A stretch of DNA of 9,181 nt from a bacterium. Lineage in GTDB: Bacteria > Sumerlaeota > Sumerlaeia > MVZB01. Within the stretch, counting starts at the first letter, position 1. The number at the start of each line of letters is the position of its first letter. Both the position numbers and the translations under genes were made by a program. Below the pieces are notes generated by a model. That model worked only from the letters and a program-made list of their open reading frames with translations. It was not told the DNA's origin and made no database searches. The stretch lies in the NCBI GenBank assembly GCA_023480605.1, contig JAMCWS010000148.1, forward strand, positions 1-9,181. Direction: 5' to 3'. Below are positions 5,798 through 9,181 of this stretch, piece after piece.

Positions 5798-6778
5798 ATG
5801 CACCCGATTTTAATCACGATCGGCAACTTTCCCGTCGGCACCTATGGCATGGCGATCGTCCTCGGCCTTGCAGCGGCGCTTTGGGCGGCCGGCCGACGCG
5901 CCCGCGCCCGCGGCCTCCATCCCGATTTCGTGTTTGATCTGACGTTCGTCCTCCTTTTGTCGGGATTCATCGGGGCGCGCTTGGTCGCCATCCTTGTCGA
6001 TTGGCGCGATTTCACCGCCGACCCGTGGGCGATGATTTTTTCGCGCCAGGGATTCGTGTTCTGGGGAGGTTTCCTGACGGCGCTCGCCGCGGCGGTCTGG
6101 TTTTGCCGCCGGCGGCGCGTGGCGCTGATCGAGGTGGCCGATATCGTGACCCCAAGCCTTGTGCTGGCCCATGCTTTCGGACGCGTCGGCTGCTTCATGG
6201 CCGGATGCTGTTATGGCGCGGCCTGCCCGGCCGGCCTCCCGCCCGGCCACATCCCGCACCTGCTTGGCCGGCTGGCCGTGCGGTATCCGTTGCTGTCCGA
6301 TGCGGCCGGCCAGCCCTCGGCGATGTTCAACTTCGCCTACTGGGGCCAGATCGACGCGGGATTGCTGGCGCCGGGGGCCGGGGCGCCGCTGCCGCTGCTG
6401 CCCGTGCAATTGTTCGAGGCCGCCGGCAACCTGTTGATTTTCGCCGGTTTGTTGTGGCTGTGGCGGCGCCGGCGCTTTTCGGGCCAGGTTTTCGCGGCCT
6501 ACATGCTCGTTTACAGTCCCATGCGTTTCGGACTGGAGTTCCTGCGCGGCGACGCCGCCCGAGGGGTGTGGTTCGGCGGGACGCTCTCGACCTCGCAGAT
6601 CATCAGTCTGGCGACCTTCGCCGGGGCGCTCGCGTTCTGGGCGGCGCGGCGGGGCCGGGGCATCGTCGCGCCCATCGCCGCGCCCGCGCCCGCCGCGGAT
6701 GTGGTCGCGCCGCCGGCGCCGTCCGCTCGCCACGCCGCGGCCGGCCCGCGCCGCCGGCGTAAACTCGCCCGCCGTTAG
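5798..6778 (+). CDS. lgt: Prolipoprotein diacylglyceryl transferase
   Basis: Inner-membrane enzyme that transfers diacylglycerol from phosphatidylglycerol to the lipobox cysteine of prolipoproteins, the first step of lipoprotein maturation. The 326-residue protein has the expected layout: N-terminus HPILITIGNFPVGTYGM (2-18), about seven membrane helices, the Lgt signature region HAFGRVGCFMAGCCYG (125-140) with R129 matching catalytic Arg143 of E. coli, and FGLEFLRGD (244-252) with R250 matching Arg239. STSQIIS (264-270) matches the family's last conserved helix. The GCFxxGCCYG version of the signature is a known variant. At the place of E. coli His103 (GMSFHGG) this protein reads GFVFWGG, with W89. 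Residues 287-326 are an extra Ala/Pro-rich, Arg-rich tail. The ATG at 5798 has AGAGGGG 5 nt ahead; a TTG at 5783 is less likely. A lipoprotein gene follows at 7127. Confidence 0.95.
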   Translation: MHPILITIGNFPVGTYGMAIVLGLAAALWAAGRRARARGLHPDFVFDLTFVLLLSGFIGARLVAILVDWRDFTADPWAMIFSRQGFVFWGGFLTALAAAVWFCRRRRVALIEVADIVTPSLVLAHAFGRVGCFMAGCCYGAACPAGLPPGHIPHLLGRLAVRYPLLSDAAGQPSAMFNFAYWGQIDAGLLAPGAGAPLPLLPVQLFEAAGNLLIFAGLLWLWRRRRFSGQVFAAYMLVYSPMRFGLEFLRGDAARGVWFGGTLSTSQIISLATFAGALAFWAARRGRGIVAPIAAPAPAADVVAPPAPSARHAAAGPRRRRKLARR

Positions 6779-6814
6779 GGGTGCGTCACGCCGAACATGA
6801 CGGCCGGAGATTGC

Positions 6815-6859
6815 CGATTACGATTACGATTGCGATTGCGATTACGATCACGATCACGA
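6815..6859 (+). repeat. CGANNN hexamer tandem array downstream of lgt
   Basis: Seven in-phase hexamers: CGATTA, CGATTA, CGATTG, CGATTG, CGATTA, CGATCA, CGATCA, then a partial CGA. It begins 36 bp after the lgt stop codon. Units differ only in the last three bases, mostly T/C, T/C, A/G transitions, as expected from an ageing tandem repeat. It is the longest and cleanest copy of the family in the window. Confidence 0.85.
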
Positions 6860-6973
6860 GCCAGCATCGTCCGTTAATCCAAGTGTGACGGTGCACCAGC
6901 CGTCCGTCTTATTCGTTTTGGCGTATGCAACCACCATCCCGGTATCGATAAAGCGGCCGCCCCTGTCCGAAAA

Positions 6974-7025
6974 AAAGGCCACCCGAGTCAAACAGGCAAA
7001 CTTTGCCCGGCGGGGGGTGGTCTTT
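6974..7025. terminator. Two-tier stem-loop flanked by A-tract and T-rich tract
   Basis: AAAGGCCACCC (6974-6984) pairs with GGGTGGTCTTT (7015-7025) with a single G-U wobble, and encloses an inner hairpin GGCAA-ACT-TTGCC (6995-7007). The outer stem is preceded by seven A residues (6970-6976) and followed by TCTTTATTTG. On either strand this resembles an intrinsic terminator, and on the minus strand the T-run is perfect. It is 196 bp past lgt and about 100 bp before the lipoprotein start, so it may end lgt transcription or be a leader attenuator of the next operon. It does not match a riboswitch class known to me. Confidence 0.5.
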
Positions 7026-7126
7026 ATTTGTGTTCGGGGTGACGGCGAAAATCGGCGGAGCCCAGGTGTGGCGGGGAACTTTCATTTTCGATGATTGCTC
7101 AAACCCAGGTAAAGGGATTGGTGACC

Positions 7127-8077
7127 ATGAAAAAAGCCCAATTACTATCCATCCTCATTTTGGCGATGGCGGCGCTGGGTTTCATCAGTGGTTGCGCATC
7201 AATGCGGGAACTGACCTTGCGTTCGGAGCTGGCGAGGGCCAACGAGGCGTTCGAACACGAGGAATTCGCGCTGGCCGCCTCGCGCTACGAAAGCCTCAGC
7301 GACCGCTACCCGGACTCGCTCATGCGCGAACGGCTCATGTTCAATCAGGGCATGTCGCTTTATAAGATCAGCAGTTTCAACGCCGCCCGCGACGCCTTCG
7401 TCAAGTATGTCAATGAATATCCCTCCGGGCGCTACGTGGCCGACGCGCGCGATTACCTGCGCAAGATCGACGTTTACATGTCGATGGCCAGCCCGGCCCA
7501 GGCCGAAGCCATCGAACAGGCCAAGGCCGACCTGGTGAAGCTCAACCAACTCAAAATCGAGCATCCCAACGACCCCAAGGTCTTCACCGCCCTGGGCAAT
7601 CTCTACTGGGAGATGGGCGACTACAACGAAGCCGTGCGCAACTACTACGAAGCGACCTCGCTCGACGCCGCCTATAAGGAAAAAGAACTCATCAAGGGCC
7701 GGATGATGATCACCGCCAAGGGCGAGGCGGTTCCGATCACCCCCGAGCAACTCAAAAAGGCCGAAGCCGACGCCAATCCGGTGGTGGTCTTCAACCTGCA
7801 TGAATACAAGTCGCGTGACACCGAGGAATTCCTTGGGGGCAACAAGCGCTATTTCAACGTGACCGGAATGGCGCGCAACCAGGGCTCCAAGCCGCTGGCG
7901 AACGTCGAGATCGAGGTGGTTTTCAACAACTCCCAGCACCAGGTGCAGGACAGCAAGGTCGTGCGCGTCGGCGCGATGGCGCCCGGCGATGTCCGCGCTT
8001 TCCGGGCCGAAGCTTCCAGTTACGACAACCTGTATAACATCACCAGTTACAATTGCATCCCACACTGGACGAACTGA
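7127..8077 (+). CDS. TPR lipoprotein with C-terminal FxLYD-like domain
   Basis: 316-residue probable outer-membrane lipoprotein facing the periplasm. The signal peptide MKKAQLLSILILAMAALGF ends in the lipobox ISGC with C23 as the lipidation site. Residues 33-118 are TPR-like helices of the BamD/YbgF kind (ANEAFEHEEFALAASRYESL at 38-57, then FNAARDAFVKYVNEYPSGRY at 84-103). A further TPR spans about 151-181 (FTALGNLYWEMGDYNEAVRN). Residues 218-316 form a beta-rich domain with the course 'NVTGMARNQGSKPLANVEIEVVF ... MAPGDVRAF ... YDNLYNI', which looks like an FxLYD fold; that call is from pattern only. The ATG at 7127 is chosen because the frame's earlier ATG at 7091 would put 12 polar residues before the signal peptide. 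The next gene, a secretin, starts 2 nt after its stop. By analogy with PilF/PilW it may be the secretin's pilotin. Confidence 0.87.
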   Translation: MKKAQLLSILILAMAALGFISGCASMRELTLRSELARANEAFEHEEFALAASRYESLSDRYPDSLMRERLMFNQGMSLYKISSFNAARDAFVKYVNEYPSGRYVADARDYLRKIDVYMSMASPAQAEAIEQAKADLVKLNQLKIEHPNDPKVFTALGNLYWEMGDYNEAVRNYYEATSLDAAYKEKELIKGRMMITAKGEAVPITPEQLKKAEADANPVVVFNLHEYKSRDTEEFLGGNKRYFNVTGMARNQGSKPLANVEIEVVFNNSQHQVQDSKVVRVGAMAPGDVRAFRAEASSYDNLYNITSYNCIPHWTN

Positions 8078-8079
8078 CC

Positions 8080-9060
8080 ATGAAAACCCGAGCGATCCTC
8101 ACCCACGCCGCCGGGACGCGCTGGCTGGGCCTGCTGGCGCTGGCCGCCGTTCTGACGGCGCCGCCGCCGGTCGCCGCCCAGGCGCCCGCGCCCCCGGCGC
8201 CCGCTCCGGCGCCCGCGGCCCCGGCGCCCGCTCCGGCGCCGCAACCTTTGCAGGTGCGCATCGAAGCGCGCGTGCTCGAGTGGACCGTCGCCAACAGCCT
8301 GGACTTCGATTTCGCGGTCCGTTTCCAGGGCGGCGAGGGGGGCATCCTCGACACGGCCGACCTGACCTTGCCGGCCGATCCGGCCCTGGGTTCGGCGGCC
8401 CGCCTCTTCTTCGGCAACATGAACGTCGGCGGGGGCACCTTCGAGGGTGTGATCGAAGCCCTCAAGACCGTCGGCAAGGTCGAGGTGCTCTCGCAGCCCT
8501 CGATCGTGCTGACATCAAAAAATACCCCCAAGCAGGAATTGAACGCCCCGGCGGCCCCCACGGCCTACGAGGCCAAGCTTTCCAATACGACCAAAGTTCC
8601 CTATGAAACCACCCAGGCCGTCGGCACGACGTTGGCCTCGGTGACCGAGTATCGCGATTCCGAGGGGGTGACGATGGAGGTCTCGGTGCCGGCGGTGCTC
8701 GACGACAACCTGGTGGTGCTCGATCTCTACACGACGGTCAACGCTCTGAACGGCTTCATCCGCATCGGCGCCAACGAACGCAACCAGTCGATGCGCGTGC
8801 CGATGATCGACCAGCGCATCATCAAGAATCGCCTCATCGTGCCCGATCGGACCGTGTGCATCGCCGGCCTGATGAAAACCCACAACGAAAACCAGCGCAA
8901 TCGCGGCATCCCGTGGATCAGCGAATTGCCCGTGGTGAGCTGGTTCCTGTCGAACACGCGCAACAGCGCCAGCGATTCGGAACTGGTCTTCCTGGTCAAG
9001 CCTGAAATCCAAACACCCTACCGGATTCTGGAAACCGCCCAGCAAGGGGGTGCGCGATGA
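8080..9060 (+). CDS. Short secretin-domain protein
   Basis: 326-residue exported protein whose C-terminal half matches the secretin family, the ring-forming outer-membrane channel of type II/III secretion and type IV pili. Residues 1-33 are a signal peptide. Residues 34-56 are an Ala/Pro repeat linker. Residues 57-130 (QVRIEARVLEW onward) match the strand that opens the secretin domain, and VEVLSQPSIVLTSKNTP (134-150), VPYETTQAVGT (173-183), EGVTMEVSVPAVLDDNLVVL (195-214) and the end IVPDRTVCIAGLM (253-265), GIPWISELPVVSWFLSN (276-292), SELVFLVKPEI (300-310) are its classic blocks. The N0, N1 and later periplasmic domains usual in secretins are absent, leaving a protein about half normal size. 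It follows the TPR lipoprotein by 2 nt and overlaps the next start in ATGA. Whether it forms a channel alone or with another subunit is unknown. Confidence 0.88.
   Translation: MKTRAILTHAAGTRWLGLLALAAVLTAPPPVAAQAPAPPAPAPAPAAPAPAPAPQPLQVRIEARVLEWTVANSLDFDFAVRFQGGEGGILDTADLTLPADPALGSAARLFFGNMNVGGGTFEGVIEALKTVGKVEVLSQPSIVLTSKNTPKQELNAPAAPTAYEAKLSNTTKVPYETTQAVGTTLASVTEYRDSEGVTMEVSVPAVLDDNLVVLDLYTTVNALNGFIRIGANERNQSMRVPMIDQRIIKNRLIVPDRTVCIAGLMKTHNENQRNRGIPWISELPVVSWFLSNTRNSASDSELVFLVKPEIQTPYRILETAQQGGAR
8192..8240 (+). repeat. 27 bp tandem repeat coding the Ala/Pro linker of the secretin
   Basis: A 22 nt block starting CCCCGGCGCCCGCTCC occurs identically at 8192-8213 and 8219-8240, a period of 27 bp or nine codons. 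It codes for alternating Pro-Ala in the linker between signal peptide and secretin domain. The period is a multiple of three, so slippage here would change linker length without breaking the frame. Confidence 0.7.
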
Positions 9061-9181
9061 ACCGCCGAATGACCACCGCTCTGGCGGCCCTGGCCGCGCT
9101 GACATCGACCCTTGCGCCACGGGCGATCGACGCCGCAGCGTCGCCGCCGGTTCTCGTCGTGGCCGCCGCGGCCCCGGCTCC
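9057..9181 (+). CDS. Exported protein, N-terminal fragment (runs off right edge)
   Basis: Forty-one complete codons are visible. The protein starts MNRRMTTALAALAALTSTLA, followed by PRAIDAAASPPV and then a second Ala/Val-rich stretch at about 33-41. This looks like a Sec signal peptide leading into a low-complexity Ala/Pro region, like the secretin before it. The ATG overlaps the secretin stop (ATGA) and has AAGGGGG 6 nt upstream, so it is co-translated and belongs to the same operon. Given the position it may be a further component of the same secretin-based apparatus, but nothing diagnostic is in view. Confidence 0.75.
   Translation, partial: MNRRMTTALAALAALTSTLAPRAIDAAASPPVLVVAAAAPA

Larger units (their letters stand above)
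6779..7126. other. 348 bp intergenic region between lgt and the lipoprotein operon
   Basis: No credible gene was seen. The region holds the hexamer array at 6815-6859 and the two-tier stem-loop at 6974-7025. A small frame at 6885-7094 has no protein-like character. No convincing -35/-10 pair for the lipoprotein operon could be picked out; the promoter may lie anywhere in 6860-7090. The ribosome binding site AAAGGG is 10 nt before the ATG at 7127. Confidence 0.7.

Noticed and set aside
5810..6733. Minus-strand open frame of 307 codons opposite lgt
   Set aside because: Lgt is certain here; the opposite frame is Arg/Gly/Gln-rich without domain character.
6985..7025. Possible c-di-GMP or other known riboswitch in the lipoprotein leader
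   Set aside because: The GGCAAA segment recalls part of the GEMM motif but the remaining conserved bases and the second helix arrangement are absent.
7199..8065. Minus-strand open frame of 288 codons opposite the lipoprotein gene
   Set aside because: The plus strand has lipobox, TPRs and coupling to the secretin; the minus frame is a Val/Gly/His-rich shadow.

Overview
The window reads as a chromosomal stretch of a Gram-negative bacterium. It is GC-rich over most of its length. A secretin, an outer-membrane-type lipoprotein, Lgt and several proteins with signal peptides all imply a diderm envelope. Codon use, hairpin repeats and hexamer repeats in gaps fit an uncultured environmental lineage (PVC-like or a neighbouring phylum), but there is no rRNA or phylogenetic marker to fix the taxon.

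Layout. (1) 1-779, minus: the N-terminal 259 residues of a secreted beta-propeller-like protein. It runs off the left edge and has visibly lower GC than the rest. (2) 780-1681: a 0.9 kb gap without a convincing gene, holding a 200 bp nested palindrome made of six hairpins. (3) 1682-4711, minus: a probable four-gene operon, in transcription order a DUF2178-like membrane protein, a small XRE/Cro-type repressor, an ABC ATPase and an ABC-2 permease of the NatA/NatB type. Stop and start codons overlap in both pairs. A near-consensus promoter with a palindromic operator candidate lies upstream. (4) 4712-4984: divergent gap with that promoter and a REP-like hairpin. (5) 4985-5689, plus: an unrecognised exported protein with a TTG start. 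(6) 5798-6778, plus: lgt, prolipoprotein diacylglyceryl transferase. (7) 6779-7126: a gap with a hexamer tandem array and a strong two-tier stem-loop. (8) 7127-9181, plus: a tight operon of a TPR plus FxLYD-like lipoprotein, a short secretin-domain protein, and the start of another exported protein cut by the right edge.

How it fits together. The operon in (3) looks like a self-regulated membrane-stress or drug/ion efflux cassette. The plus-strand half is about the envelope: Lgt lipidates lipoproteins, the following operon begins with one, and that TPR lipoprotein is 2 nt from a secretin. This recalls the known pairing of TPR pilotins (PilF/PilW) with PilQ. The secretin is unusual because it has almost nothing but the C-terminal secretin domain after an Ala/Pro-rich linker.

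A CGANNN hexamer repeat family (mostly CGATTA, CGATTG, CGATAA) sits in three separate gaps of this window, always outside genes. No CRISPR array, tRNA, rRNA, transposase or phage gene was seen.
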